Virus record (IMG/VR): IMGVR_UViG_3300029267_005544
Span: 62,001 to 126,000 of that record
Source of the DNA: a virus
Reading direction: 5' to 3' (one strand)
Length of the DNA stretch: 64,000 nt
The position numbers and the translations under genes were made by a program. This document shows, one piece after another, positions 43,201 through 50,828 of the stretch. Every line of letters begins with the position of its first letter. Within the stretch, counting starts at the first letter, position 1. Under the pieces are notes generated by a model that had not been told where the DNA came from, did no database searches, and worked only from the letters and a program-made list of their open reading frames with translations.

Positions 43201-43570
43201 ACTGGTATTCATTACCTTTTATCAAATACGTTCCACGATCAGTTATTTTAGGAATGGTAGTAACTTTAATACTTGGAACATGATCTATTATTTTTCCGGT
43301 TTCTTTATCAATTACAGACAAATCAGCGCGTAAATCGTTAGCCCATATCTTTCCTTTGTTTCTTACTGATTTCTGAGAAGATATGTCTTTATTATTATAT
43401 TTTTCATCAACCCATACCTTATTAACCTGTAATTTAAAATCGTTATCTTCTACGGATTGTAGTATTTTTTTTACTGTATCAGACACGGTCACGTTCATGA
43501 GCGTGTTGTTTCTCGCATCAGCTTCCATCTCTGATAATTTACGAAGAACGTTCTGTTCTTTTGTCGGCAT
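37232..43570 (-). CDS. Single-chain multisubunit-type RNA polymerase, beta fused to beta'
   Basis: Start ATG 43570 after AAGG (a TTG 9 bases upstream is the alternative): 2112 residues. The beta half (1 to ~1030) shows TDRGTYLIKGNEYQ then LKPGVY, DPLHTPEGPGIGVAV, NRGLTASKMQEQALPL, ANLRTAYLPYKGYNYEDSAI, DKISGLHGNKHIISKI and NLGRMEMAAMLARGA. The beta' half follows at once: LVGRSTIILNPQLGG, IIANRAPTLHRWNM, catalytic NFGGDFDGD (aspartates 1413, 1415, 1417), EGLGTFDYWAAAHGARGG of the bridge/trigger region, GVISAHTLTEPSLDLAMKAF and a C-terminal ASEDWIARLAHNRI. The motif set is nearly complete, unlike highly reduced YonO-type enzymes. It makes RNA from phage promoters. Position beside virion genes suggests late synthesis and possibly packaging. 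Confidence 0.93.
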   Translation of the reverse strand: MPTKEQNVLRKLSEMEADARNNTLMNVTVSDTVKKILQSVEDNDFKLQVNKVWVDEKYNNKDISSQKSVRNKGKIWANDLRADLSVIDKETGKIIDHVPSIKVTTIPKITDRGTYLIKGNEYQFTKQSRLKPGVYTKKQANGEISSFFNVDKTIDFDRGFNNNFKINFSPEKKTFTMGYGSKNVPLINALKAVGVTRNELVERWGEQVYEANAKAYDKHETRDQNKLYEAIFGRAPAVGSRPETIKKEINDRLFETGLDPETTKITLGKAYKNVNKDVLLDASKKIIDIHSGKLDGDDRESLVFKSFFDVEDHIREKLVKNSGKITNNIKHKLKKNHTINKSISSQVFDPFVVGVLTNSQLSNPPNQTNIMSIIGESNKYTIMGEGGIGTSNAITNETRQISNSEAGYFDPLHTPEGPGIGVAVHSTMDAIKAGTDIYAKHITPNGEKLLLKPTDTWDKNVAFPDEYDLTKDRPKPKKRKVKVINRGKLAEIAASKVDTIISSPVGMFDTSANSIPFLNSIQGNRGLTASKMQEQALPLKNRDKPLFKVVDEKGNSISEILAGSMALPKSPVDGTVTKVTSDNITVTDKNGEKHRIQLYNNFSMNSESFLHNEPVVKEGDSVKRGNLLADNNFTKDGQVAIGANLRTAYLPYKGYNYEDSAIMSESGAKKLTSEHMYDFKTKRSAKGVFSRDKFKAYYPEELNANQSKKLDKDGVIKVGQKVERDDVLIAHMEHKPPTADDIALGRLDKQLKRDMSNNALKWNKDIVGTVTNVEKSGNSVVVSVKTDEQLKVADKISGLHGNKHIISKIVPDSEMPYNPETGEHIELTMNPIGVSNRINTSQLLENAAGKIAAKTGEQYVIQNFSGKDNSKKIMADLKKAGLSDKDILIDPETGKPFINPVANGVSNILKLEHVVDHKFSARYKDGYDANEQPVSGGKTGGKNLGRMEMAAMLARGANENLREMFEIKGQRNDEYWKAMETGQSLPPPKKAFVWDKMLAMMAGAGIDVEQKGKTFTLKPMTDTEIVDRSRGEIKRPDLTYRKKDLAPMKEGLFDPVKAGGLFGDHYTHFKLSEKVLNPVTAPAAAALIGIPVSQMNDIIVGKKFVNKTTGEIVKPGSQGSISGGPAVELLLGRINVDKELSNTQEIAKRITNPSELNKTHRKIRYLKSLKENNMKPTDYMISNVLVTPSKYRPVVTMGTDNTVILSDINDLYQQTSRTNNALNDLKKQTKEIGNADIENLNLAEIRGALYNDVKAVAGLSEPTSYLHRVKNKKGFITQIDGGKTKQTKEGFFQDKVLERRQDLVGRSTIILNPQLGGDELGIPKDMASKIFQPFIMQKLVSWGYKPLEAQKHIKDESPIFKRARQVVSDERLIIANRAPTLHRWNMTAFKPKLTDGRSIEVPAVVVSKNFGGDFDGDTFQIHTPVGPKALREAEGMKPSASMLKTGYDSVLNVPQMDMVAGSWLVSKGKGGKDTGMKFQDLDEARFAFKNNKFTYADFVDIGGKKAPFGMHEINSVVPDDMQDWNIELNSKNVEGWINNITKKHNGKVALGLADKIKEVGNDYVTQYGFTLGVSDTLVDDSIRKPLLNEAKSKIIPGRENSVIKAYAQAKEKGQKIIEKKLGDKTMLGISIASGAGRDIGNTAAITFMPGIVTDANDKPIPIPIERSYSEGLGTFDYWAAAHGARGGNIKKSVSSFKPGWLTKDLMNSIYDTRIYSDDPVDNEGLEYNIDDKKAVMNRYLAQDAKDTGGKIIAKRNELITSDTINKLNQHKIKKIFIQSPLTDPSPGDGFSSWSYGTDYEGKRHNVGDNIGVISAHTLTEPSLDLAMKAFHTGGALEAGKITTGTKFDVLDRTLRFTKNIPDKATLASMDGKIKSATKSPIGGWDIVLSNGIKEETRYIDPNNNLLVRKGDKVRSGDKLSTGTPSAHDILKYKGMKDTQRFLVEQISDVNEGKLDKRDIETIVRGITNTTRIIDPGSSTYTPHDVAQLSSVEYYNKNNEKEEDVENSEGDHLAQDYGRHKKHQKISRMIMNDLAKQGNKRIKVFKNRIKHEPFLTPAGISAKAQASEDWIARLAHNRIKKVLEEGTTQGWKTTIDPEKGHPIPQYVTGEYTW

Positions 43571-43746
43571 CGACAGCAACCTTGGTTATAAAAACGAAAA
43601 CGAGGTTATATAGATAATATAACATTAATGTATGATTACGGCAAATGCCTATGTGATTATCAAAAAAAATCTGATATAACAATTATAGAAGATATTATTT
43701 CCCAAAAAGTATCCACTAACCTTTTCGTGTAAGGAGATAAGAGTAT
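43571..43746. promoter_or_regulatory. Divergent intergenic region between polymerase and rightward units
   Basis: 176 bases without a gene. Very AT-rich, with TATAGATAATATAAC near 43605-43625 and ATAACAATTATAG near 43676-43690, candidates for leftward and rightward promoters. AAGGAGA precedes the ATG at 43747. No firm operator seen. Confidence 0.4.
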
Positions 43747-44340
43747 ATGAAATGTTTCACCTTCGTCCATGGCGCAATTCATGAGGGTATTCAAATTAAT
43801 ACCCAAGGCGGCTTGCATGTATTTCTTGGAGAGTTGGGAAGCGGCTCCGGAGATAGATGTAAAGCTTGCAGATTAGAAGTAAGCAAGGACGATCCTCCCC
43901 AAATTGAAGACAATGTCTTATTAAATGCGTTTGCGGGTATTTCACACCGCAGCGAAAGATATGCACTCATGCATACCGATCAACTAAGCAGCTCTGTTTT
44001 GCTAAGGATAAACACGTCCTGCCCCGAACCCGCTAGACACGTTAAAGGTAAGTGGTTTCAGGTATTTGGGAAATTGAATATAGTGGAATTCGGCAAAGGA
44101 CCGGCATATATCGATTCAGTAATTGTACTGAAAAGTGGATGCTCAGTCATAATTACTGAAGAAGGTGGGAATAAGTTTCTTGTAACTAATTACAAGGGTT
44201 CGATGGTCTGTTCTGAAGTTAAACAACAAGTGTGGTTTGAAGACAGACGTAAAAAAAAGAGAAAAGTTCAAGACGACCGCACCCCCGAAGCGGTTGGTAG
44301 TGAGAATATAGATGAGGCGGTTTTAGCCGACCAGGAATAG
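43747..44340 (+). CDS. Protein of unknown function at the head of the rightward block
   Basis: 197 residues, with AAGGAGA before the ATG. Starts MKCFTFVHGAIHEGIQINTQ. Beta-rich, with several cysteines (GDRCKACRLEV) and a basic then acidic C-terminus (RRKKKRKVQDDRTPEAV). Its codon use is less AT-biased than its neighbours. It forms a unit of its own, ended by the terminator at 44405. Placed opposite the polymerase gene; a regulatory role is possible but not shown. Confidence 0.55.
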   Translation: MKCFTFVHGAIHEGIQINTQGGLHVFLGELGSGSGDRCKACRLEVSKDDPPQIEDNVLLNAFAGISHRSERYALMHTDQLSSSVLLRINTSCPEPARHVKGKWFQVFGKLNIVEFGKGPAYIDSVIVLKSGCSVIITEEGGNKFLVTNYKGSMVCSEVKQQVWFEDRRKKKRKVQDDRTPEAVGSENIDEAVLADQE

Positions 44341-44404
44341 AAAGGGGGAACATATGTTATCACTATACTTTCTTCGTATAAGATGGTAACTTAATATTTT
44401 TTTA

Positions 44405-44432
44405 GGGGAGGACGATTCCTCCCCTTTTTTTT
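44405..44432 (+). terminator. Intrinsic terminator
   Basis: GGGGAGGA and TCCTCCCC form a perfect 8-bp stem around CGAT, followed by eight T residues. It separates 43747-44340 from the next unit. Confidence 0.9.
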
Positions 44433-44449
44433 ATCTAATGGAGGATATA

Positions 44450-44800
44450 ATGAGTAATGATTTATTAAAATATGCTGAAAAAATGGCAAATCCTGCTATT
44501 GTCGTTCAATCAGTTTTCAATCTTACTAAAGAAGAGTGGGCCTCTATTTATAAAACAATCGGCATTGTTACAAAAAAAATATCAGAAAAGATAATGCCTG
44601 TAAGCACAACTTTTATCGATTTGCTTGATAATAAAGGAAAGTGTCCTGGAAATTATGGTAAAGAGCATGAATTGGCTCCATCTTCTAAACTTGATACAAG
44701 TATTAAACCTGAATGCTATATGTGTGTTCATTGTCTTGAAAAATTTAAAATGGCAACCAGTACAGATAAAACATTTTTCCCGGAGGAGAAAAAAAATTGA
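44450..44800 (+). CDS. Small protein of unknown function with CxxC near the end
   Basis: Start ATG 44450 (MSNDLLKYAEKM) after GGAGG: 116 residues. The second half has GKCPGNYGKEHELA then ECYMCVHCLEKFK, which may bind zinc. Its stop overlaps the TTG start of the exonuclease gene (TTGA), so the two are coupled. Confidence 0.55.
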   Translation: MSNDLLKYAEKMANPAIVVQSVFNLTKEEWASIYKTIGIVTKKISEKIMPVSTTFIDLLDNKGKCPGNYGKEHELAPSSKLDTSIKPECYMCVHCLEKFKMATSTDKTFFPEEKKN

Positions 44801-45333
44801 GCTCATACATTATTGATATTGAAGCAGACGGCCCAATACCTGGTGATTATAGTATGATTGAATTAGGGGCTATTAAGCTAACAGAAGAACTTAATGAGAC
44901 CTTTTATATTGATATTAAACCTATGTCAGAAAAATTTTCTATTGAACATCTTGATTCTATTGGGCGCACAAGAGATGAGACTTTTAATTTCAATTATCAG
45001 CCCCACCAAGCTATGTTGATGTTCAGAAAATGGATTGAGGAAACTAATACGAGGAACACCAGGCCAATATTCTTTTCTGATAATAATGGATTCGATTACA
45101 TGTTCGTACACTGGTATTTTATTCATTTCATTGGAGAGGATCCATTTGGTCATAGCTCAAGGAATCTTCAGGATATATTTAAGGGGATGAATTTCGATAT
45201 GAAAAATCGAGGATTTAAAAAAATGAGAGAAACAAAACATACTCACAATCCAGTTGATGATGCTAAAGGAAATGCTGAAGCGTTGCTTAAAATGATAAAA
45301 ATATGGAATTTAAAAGGTATAAAAACAATATAA
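44797..45333 (+). CDS. DEDDh 3'-5' exonuclease, DnaQ-like
   Basis: 178 residues, TTG start after CGGAGGAG. ExoI motif IIDIEADG (D7, E9), a middle FSDNNGFDYMFV (ExoII) and a C-terminal HNPVDDAKGNAEAL (ExoIII with the DEDDh histidine). It removes nucleotides from 3' ends and may proofread or trim nucleic acid. It is one of three DEDD-type nucleases in this region. Confidence 0.8.
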   Translation: MSSYIIDIEADGPIPGDYSMIELGAIKLTEELNETFYIDIKPMSEKFSIEHLDSIGRTRDETFNFNYQPHQAMLMFRKWIEETNTRNTRPIFFSDNNGFDYMFVHWYFIHFIGEDPFGHSSRNLQDIFKGMNFDMKNRGFKKMRETKHTHNPVDDAKGNAEALLKMIKIWNLKGIKTI

Positions 45334-45539
45334 TACAATATATTGTGCCCCAATATTTTGTATATAACATGCATAATATATACAATTTATAGTAATAAAA
45401 GCGCTTAAATTTATTATAAAATTAAAATTTATATTATCCATTTGTAAATTATGCCACAATATTTATTTGTTGACTTTCATTTACCCACGCTTTAATTTGT
45501 TTAATACATCTAATTCCAATTCTAAAAAAGGGTGGCTTT
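45334..45539. other. AT-rich gap without visible gene
   Basis: 206 bases, very rich in AT, with several TATA-like stretches. Apart from the ribosome site near its right end I see no hairpin, repeat or reading frame of note. It may hold a promoter for 45540. Confidence 0.4.
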
Positions 45540-45830
45540 ATGAGTAATTTACCAGGTAATGAAGTCTATTCTCATACAATGTCAAACGGTGTTGTGTTTG
45601 ATATTAGAGAGATACCCGGTTTTGGCGATAGAGCAGAAATCGGGTTTTTTATTAAAGATAAGTGTATCGGCACATTTGTGGTCGATAGAAAAAGAAGTGG
45701 CAATATTGATGTTAAGCCAACTATGATGCATCAACAAAAAATTGGTAATAATAATGATAAAGAGGATATCATTGATGGAAGTATTCAAGCTCCAAGCTTG
45801 AGTGACATTGCAGATTCAGAAGATGAATAA
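45540..45830 (+). CDS. Small protein of unknown function
   Basis: 96 residues, with AAAAAAGGGTGG before the ATG, like the gene at 22770. The first 60 residues are beta-rich (GVVFDIREIPGFGDRAEIGF, CIGTFVVDRKR); the end is acidic (SLSDIADSEDE). Stands alone between a 206-base AT-rich gap and a terminator. Confidence 0.55.
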   Translation: MSNLPGNEVYSHTMSNGVVFDIREIPGFGDRAEIGFFIKDKCIGTFVVDRKRSGNIDVKPTMMHQQKIGNNNDKEDIIDGSIQAPSLSDIADSEDE

Positions 45831-45838
45831 ATAAAAAA

Positions 45839-45878
45839 AAAGAAGCTCTTATCTTATCCGATAAGGGCTTCTTTTTTA
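45839..45878 (+). terminator. Intrinsic terminator
   Basis: AAGAAGCTCTTATC and GATAAGGGCTTCTT pair around TTATCC and run into T residues. The stem is long, with one mismatch. Confidence 0.88.
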
Positions 45879-45921
45879 TTTAGAAACTTTTCCCCCTGCG
45901 CGAAGGAGGTTCCCTTGTATT

Positions 45922-48900
45922 ATGTCTTCTAAATATAAATTAAGCAAAGGACAATTGAAAACTTTATTTGCATCAGCAGACATGCTGATGGAGGGTCAGT
46001 ACCGCGAACTCTACAAGCGTCTCGGATGGCGCGAAGGCGGTAACAAAAATTTCCACTGCTGGAATACTTCAGGACACTCAGAAGGTGTCGATTCCCACGC
46101 CTCCCTGTCAATAAATGAACAAACCGGTCAATGGCACTGTCACACTTGTGATATTAAGGGTAACTTTCAGTCGTACTGGCGTGATTACATTAAAGGTACT
46201 GCTCCATACGGTGACCACTACCATGATTTCATTATAGACTTCCTCGGCATGACTGAGGGCCAATATACCGTCCCGTTCGCTGAGAGTTTTGATGATCCTA
46301 AGTGCGCTGAATATTATGAAGATTTATTAAAGCTTCATGCTAAGCTCGATGAAATCAGAAAAAAGAAGGGTGAGGGCAATTATGTCCTGAAAGATGAGTT
46401 GGTAGCCCTGGCAAACGAGGAATCATCTCTCCCGATGAAGCTATTGGACGTATGTGTAGAAAGATTACTCAATAACCCGCAGAAAATGAAATACCTACTC
46501 GAAGAGCGTAAAATTAATGAAGATATGATACGGGCATTACGCCTCGGCCTTGATGATAGAGGAAGAGTAGTTTTTCCACAGATCAACGCCGAGGGTGAGC
46601 TGCTCAACATGAAACTGTATGACCCATGGTGCAGTGATAAGCGCTTTAAATGGCAATACAGCCACAAGGGCCGTGAAACATGTCCGACTCCCATGGTGAA
46701 TTTCACCAACAACTCATTGCTCATGATGGCCGGGGAACCTGATATGCTTTGCGCTATCGGTTTTGGTTTTGAGAACGCTGTCACAATGGGTGCAGAACGC
46801 AATACCGATGTGGTTAAGGTATTTGGCCGGGAAAGGGCGAAGCAGCTGTTCTCCGGGAAGGAAATAACGATCTGCCTGGATGCTGATGATACCGGGAAAG
46901 CGGCTGCTCAGAAACTGGCGCATTCTCTGTATCCGTTTGCGAAGCAGATAAAGATAATCAATCTTGATCAGTCGAATATAAATCCGTTCGGACTCGATCC
47001 TGATAAAATGATTGAAGTTACCACTAAGAATGGGAAGAAGAAAATGAAGCGGGTTGAAACCGACTTCACTGATTTTATGAAGAAGAATGGGTTCGAAAAC
47101 GATGCCAAAGAAAGATTTATTGAATTAATAAAAAATACCGAAGCGTATACAGAAAATATTGACCGTATTGAAAAGAAATTATACAAAGTAACTCTTCAAG
47201 AAAGTCGTATGTCAAAATATTATTCTTCTGATGAATCAAAAGAGCTTGAAGTTATTGCTGCTGTTGGGGAATTTAATGATAGCGCTTATCAGTATTCTGA
47301 TCATTTTTGTTTAAGTTGCCCCCAAACAGGAGATCCAAGTAAAAAGCTGTATGCATCATGTAAAAAATGTTCAGTACCATCAATACCTGAATTTCGTGAT
47401 AAGGAATATGTTGATTTCTTTTTAATAAGAGGAGAAATACCAAAAGAATATTCAGGATACCCTTCATGTATAAGTGTAAACGCTCACGAAATATTAGACC
47501 TTATTGAATGTGCAGAAAGTAAAAAAAATAAAAATCTTAAATTGATATGCGGTATAAGCCCAACATGTCAGCAATTTAAAGTAAGACCGGTGACTACTAA
47601 AAAAATACTCAGAGCAAGGCTCGCTAGAGACGTTTCTGAATATGGCGATAGTAGTGTTGATGGTTCTGCAGAAAGCACTTCAATAGAAATGGATGCATAT
47701 ATTCTTGGTGATATGGATATATATCCTAATAAATCATATAAATTTACCGGCGTTCAAACAGTATCGCCTCAAACACAGCATCGAGTATTATACATACATA
47801 AAGCTGAGCCAATAACTACATCAATTGATAATTTTGTCATGGATCAAGAAATTCATGATATGCTTAAAATATTTAGACCAAAAGGTGGTGAATCTGTAGA
47901 TAGTGCGCTTGACAGACGTTATGAGGTATTTGCTCATGCAGCAGGTGTTACCGGTAGAAGAGAAATGTTTCTTTTAAACGACCTTGCATTCTTTTCATCA
48001 GCAGAAATAGATAATAAAAGATTATTTCCTAATTTAAAAAGAGGATGGGTTGAAGTCCTCATAGGTGGTGACACCAGATGTTGTAAAACATTGATTAGTA
48101 AATTTCTAATGAATTATTATAAATATGGTGAAATGGTTTCTGGATCAAGTGCAATAACAAGAGCAGGTCTTATGGGAGGGACAATTTACGTTGGTAAAAA
48201 TCCTAAAGTATCTTGGGGAAAAATACCAATGAATGATGGTCGCTGTTTAATATTTGATGAACTCAGTATGATTAAACAAGAAATATTGAGTGATTTAACC
48301 GATTGTAGATCGTCAGGTATTATTGATGTCACGACAATAAGCGGTTCTAAAAAAGCTCCCGCAAGAGTAGCAAAAATAATGTTATCAAATGCGCGATCTT
48401 GGACTGGCGATAAGGCGCCTTCGTTTGGTAGTGGCATGAGTTTTCTTAAAAATCTCTGTTTTAAAGATGAAATATTATCTCGATTTGATATAGCGTGGAT
48501 AGTAAAGGCAGGTGACATTAATTATGAAAAGCTTGATGATAATTATAGGCAGCCAACTACTGAATTTACTTCTTTTCAATGCAGATATTTATTGATGTGG
48601 GGAAAATCAAGAAAACCAGATCAATATATATATGAAGAAGGAATAGAAACATTTATAAATGAAAGTCAGAAAAAATTACTTGCAATGTTTCATACAAGTA
48701 CGCAGCTTATAAATCAAGAGATAAGATTAAAAATAGCCCGAATGGCAAAATCAATTGCAGTAATGTGTTATTCAACTGTTAAAAATGATTGGGAAAAAGT
48801 ATATGTTAAAAAAGAACATGTCGATTTTATTGTAAGACTGTTAATACGATTATATTGCCATAGAAATATGGGTTTTGATATATACTCACAACAACAAAGA

Positions 48901-49347
48901 AGTCAGGAAAAACTTGGCGATATGCGTTTTATGGAGAATATTATAAAATATATAGAACCAAGCTCTTTACTTCTTGAAGATGAATTTACAGACAAAACAC
49001 TTCAACAAATTTTTTCTGACTACCTTCAGCGCGTATGGGATGGGCAGCTTTCAATGGTAGATGCAAAAAATGATAAAATAAGAACTACCGGTATGACTAC
49101 TTCTCAAGGTCTGCCGAAATTGATTAATACATTAGTCTCGCGTAAATGTTTAATAAGGGTGCGTGGCTCGTACAGAAAAACACCTATATTTAATGAATGG
49201 TTAAAAGATATGATAAAAAAGGAGAAAAGTGAAGAGTTGTCAAATATACTCGAAAATCCAGGGAATGAATCAAGTGCTGAAGACCTTAAGATCGTCCAGA
49301 ACTTTATCAAAAATAGTAAACCAGATCAACAGGAATTACAAGGTTGA
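45922..49347 (+). CDS. TOPRIM primase fused to MCM-like helicase
   Basis: 1141 residues, with AAGGAGG 12 bases before the ATG. N-terminal zinc motif (C46, H52, C73, C76) and TOPRIM domain with AGEPDMLCAIG near 270 and ICLDADDTG near 316 resemble DnaG-type primases. A second part has the layout of an MCM N-terminal domain: four cysteines (CLSC near 463 and CKKC near 481) and an OB-like strand run (MDAYILGDMDIYPNKSYKFT). The AAA+ part shows Walker A GGDTRCCKT (~715), Walker B GRCLIFDELS (~775), sensor-1 IMLSNAR (~820) and LSRFD (~852), the last typical of MCM. It would prime and unwind DNA at the fork. A winged-helix-like end is possible. The first ~370 codons are less AT-rich than the rest. 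Confidence 0.85.
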   Translation: MSSKYKLSKGQLKTLFASADMLMEGQYRELYKRLGWREGGNKNFHCWNTSGHSEGVDSHASLSINEQTGQWHCHTCDIKGNFQSYWRDYIKGTAPYGDHYHDFIIDFLGMTEGQYTVPFAESFDDPKCAEYYEDLLKLHAKLDEIRKKKGEGNYVLKDELVALANEESSLPMKLLDVCVERLLNNPQKMKYLLEERKINEDMIRALRLGLDDRGRVVFPQINAEGELLNMKLYDPWCSDKRFKWQYSHKGRETCPTPMVNFTNNSLLMMAGEPDMLCAIGFGFENAVTMGAERNTDVVKVFGRERAKQLFSGKEITICLDADDTGKAAAQKLAHSLYPFAKQIKIINLDQSNINPFGLDPDKMIEVTTKNGKKKMKRVETDFTDFMKKNGFENDAKERFIELIKNTEAYTENIDRIEKKLYKVTLQESRMSKYYSSDESKELEVIAAVGEFNDSAYQYSDHFCLSCPQTGDPSKKLYASCKKCSVPSIPEFRDKEYVDFFLIRGEIPKEYSGYPSCISVNAHEILDLIECAESKKNKNLKLICGISPTCQQFKVRPVTTKKILRARLARDVSEYGDSSVDGSAESTSIEMDAYILGDMDIYPNKSYKFTGVQTVSPQTQHRVLYIHKAEPITTSIDNFVMDQEIHDMLKIFRPKGGESVDSALDRRYEVFAHAAGVTGRREMFLLNDLAFFSSAEIDNKRLFPNLKRGWVEVLIGGDTRCCKTLISKFLMNYYKYGEMVSGSSAITRAGLMGGTIYVGKNPKVSWGKIPMNDGRCLIFDELSMIKQEILSDLTDCRSSGIIDVTTISGSKKAPARVAKIMLSNARSWTGDKAPSFGSGMSFLKNLCFKDEILSRFDIAWIVKAGDINYEKLDDNYRQPTTEFTSFQCRYLLMWGKSRKPDQYIYEEGIETFINESQKKLLAMFHTSTQLINQEIRLKIARMAKSIAVMCYSTVKNDWEKVYVKKEHVDFIVRLLIRLYCHRNMGFDIYSQQQRSQEKLGDMRFMENIIKYIEPSSLLLEDEFTDKTLQQIFSDYLQRVWDGQLSMVDAKNDKIRTTGMTTSQGLPKLINTLVSRKCLIRVRGSYRKTPIFNEWLKDMIKKEKSEELSNILENPGNESSAEDLKIVQNFIKNSKPDQQELQG

Positions 49348-49936
49348 TTGGAATTCGTGGGATGTTAAAAATGCAGAAGAAGTTCTTGATTTATTTCTCC
49401 AAAGAAAGCTATGCAAAAAAGTAAATGATAGAAAAGAGCAATATAATTTATTGCTTGTAGCATTTTGTAAAGTCGAAAATAATATAGGTGCTATGTTAAA
49501 ATCAAATATAAAAAAAACGCCAGAATTAAAAAAATTTATGGTTACACATTCTATATTTGATGTTAGCACAAAAAAAAGAAGAGATTGGCTTCAGCGTATT
49601 ATGATAAATATTTTAAAACCAACACAAAAAGAATTGTATGAATGGTTTCATCCAAAATCAATTCCTGAAGAATTGCTTTATAAATTTAAAATATTTGAAC
49701 CTGAACAAATAATTCTTGAAATTGATCCTATAAAAATTCAATATGGTATGTGGCGAAAAGGTAGTAATGGAAGATTAGTAGATCCAATACATATTATATA
49801 TGAAGATTTTGAAGGCATAAAGTTTTTAAAACAGGAAGAGGTTGCAAAAGAACTTGCGAAATATCAAGAAATTGAAAGTGACCCTGTTATAATTAATCAT
49901 GATGATTGGTTAATAGAAGATGATTTACCGTTTTAG
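49229..49936 (+). CDS. Protein of unknown function overlapping the primase-helicase gene
   Basis: 235 residues from GTG 49229, which follows AAGGAG by 4 bases. This start overlaps the previous gene by 119 bases; a shorter form starting at ATG 49265 is the alternative. Helical and Lys-rich (SIFDVSTKKRRDWLQRIMIN), ending in the acidic INHDDWLIEDDLPF, a tail like that of SSB-type proteins. It may partner the helicase. Family not recognised. Confidence 0.55.
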   Translation: MKSCQIYSKIQGMNQVLKTLRSSRTLSKIVNQINRNYKVDWNSWDVKNAEEVLDLFLQRKLCKKVNDRKEQYNLLLVAFCKVENNIGAMLKSNIKKTPELKKFMVTHSIFDVSTKKRRDWLQRIMINILKPTQKELYEWFHPKSIPEELLYKFKIFEPEQIILEIDPIKIQYGMWRKGSNGRLVDPIHIIYEDFEGIKFLKQEEVAKELAKYQEIESDPVIINHDDWLIEDDLPF

Positions 49937-49959
49937 TGTGATTACCAATGTGTTTTTGT

Positions 49960-49972
49960 AATAACTATAGTG
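49960..49972 (+). promoter_or_regulatory. Candidate promoter motif before 50006
   Basis: AATAACTATAGTG about 35 bases before the SSB-like gene. The core TAACTAT and the TATA(A/G)TG end recur before 61874. No -35 box. Inferred. Confidence 0.35.
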
Positions 49973-50005
49973 TAGTGGTTAAATCTATTTCTTTCGGAGG
50001 AATTG

Positions 50006-50800
50006 ATGGAAAACAGCGAAAACAATGTGCTTGATTTTTTTAACAAGCATGGTGCTGAAGGTGCAGAAGCTGTCGAAAAAAGTTTTGATAGCGCTGATTC
50101 TCAACAGAGAGTAAATTTAAATTATTCAGGCCGATACCGTATGAAAGTTGGAACGTTTGGCTATGTAAAAGACAATGTTTTCAAATCATTCCCAAATATG
50201 TACGAGAGTGCTAAGAAAAAAGCTCTTATGCTTACCGTATCATTAAGGGTTATTGATGGAACAGAACTTGTTCCAAAAGGCGCATCTATATTTCATAACA
50301 TTACACTGGCGCCGGCACCCGGGGCAAAACAGGAAACAATTCAGGCTATAGCCAGAATTTCAAAACCGCAACTTGTCGCCCTGTATGGAAAAGACGATAT
50401 AAAAGCCACTCCAAAATGGCTTATTGACAATTGCCTTCCTAAATTTGAACAGGATGGTGATAATTGGAAATTAGTAAAAGACCACAATCTTCAAAGTGAG
50501 GTTATGGTAGAGGTAGTTGATGATTATTATAACAATCAGGAAACTCTTAGAGTTAATTCTATAGTTCCTGCGAGCCCAATCGACAAATCGATTACAAATA
50601 AACCAAAAGGTATTAAAGACATTGTCTCTTCTGCGCAAGCTGTGTCAGATGGTGAAGTTATTACTGATGACGATGCTGAAAAACTTGCAGAATCAGCGTT
50701 TGGTGATGATACCATTACACCTGATGATATACCTGATATACCTGCTGGAGAAGATGCTGATGAAGGGGTTGCTCCGGAAAGTACTACTGAAGATTTTTAA
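50006..50800 (+). CDS. Putative single-stranded DNA-binding protein
   Basis: Start ATG 50006 after CGGAGGAA (an adjacent TTG is possible): 264 residues. The core has RYRMKVGTFGYVKDN, LTVSLRVIDGTELVPKG, IFHNITLAPAPG and VMVEVVDDYYNNQETLRVNS, a beta-rich pattern as in phage SSB-like (DUF669-type) proteins. The last 50 residues are strongly acidic and end in TTEDF, like the protein-binding tail of SSBs. It lies between replication genes. Called from layout, not from a signature. Confidence 0.5.
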   Translation: MENSENNVLDFFNKHGAEGAEAVEKSFDSADSQQRVNLNYSGRYRMKVGTFGYVKDNVFKSFPNMYESAKKKALMLTVSLRVIDGTELVPKGASIFHNITLAPAPGAKQETIQAIARISKPQLVALYGKDDIKATPKWLIDNCLPKFEQDGDNWKLVKDHNLQSEVMVEVVDDYYNNQETLRVNSIVPASPIDKSITNKPKGIKDIVSSAQAVSDGEVITDDDAEKLAESAFGDDTITPDDIPDIPAGEDADEGVAPESTTEDF

Positions 50801-50828
50801 TTAACCACCTTTTTTAATTAAGGAGGGA

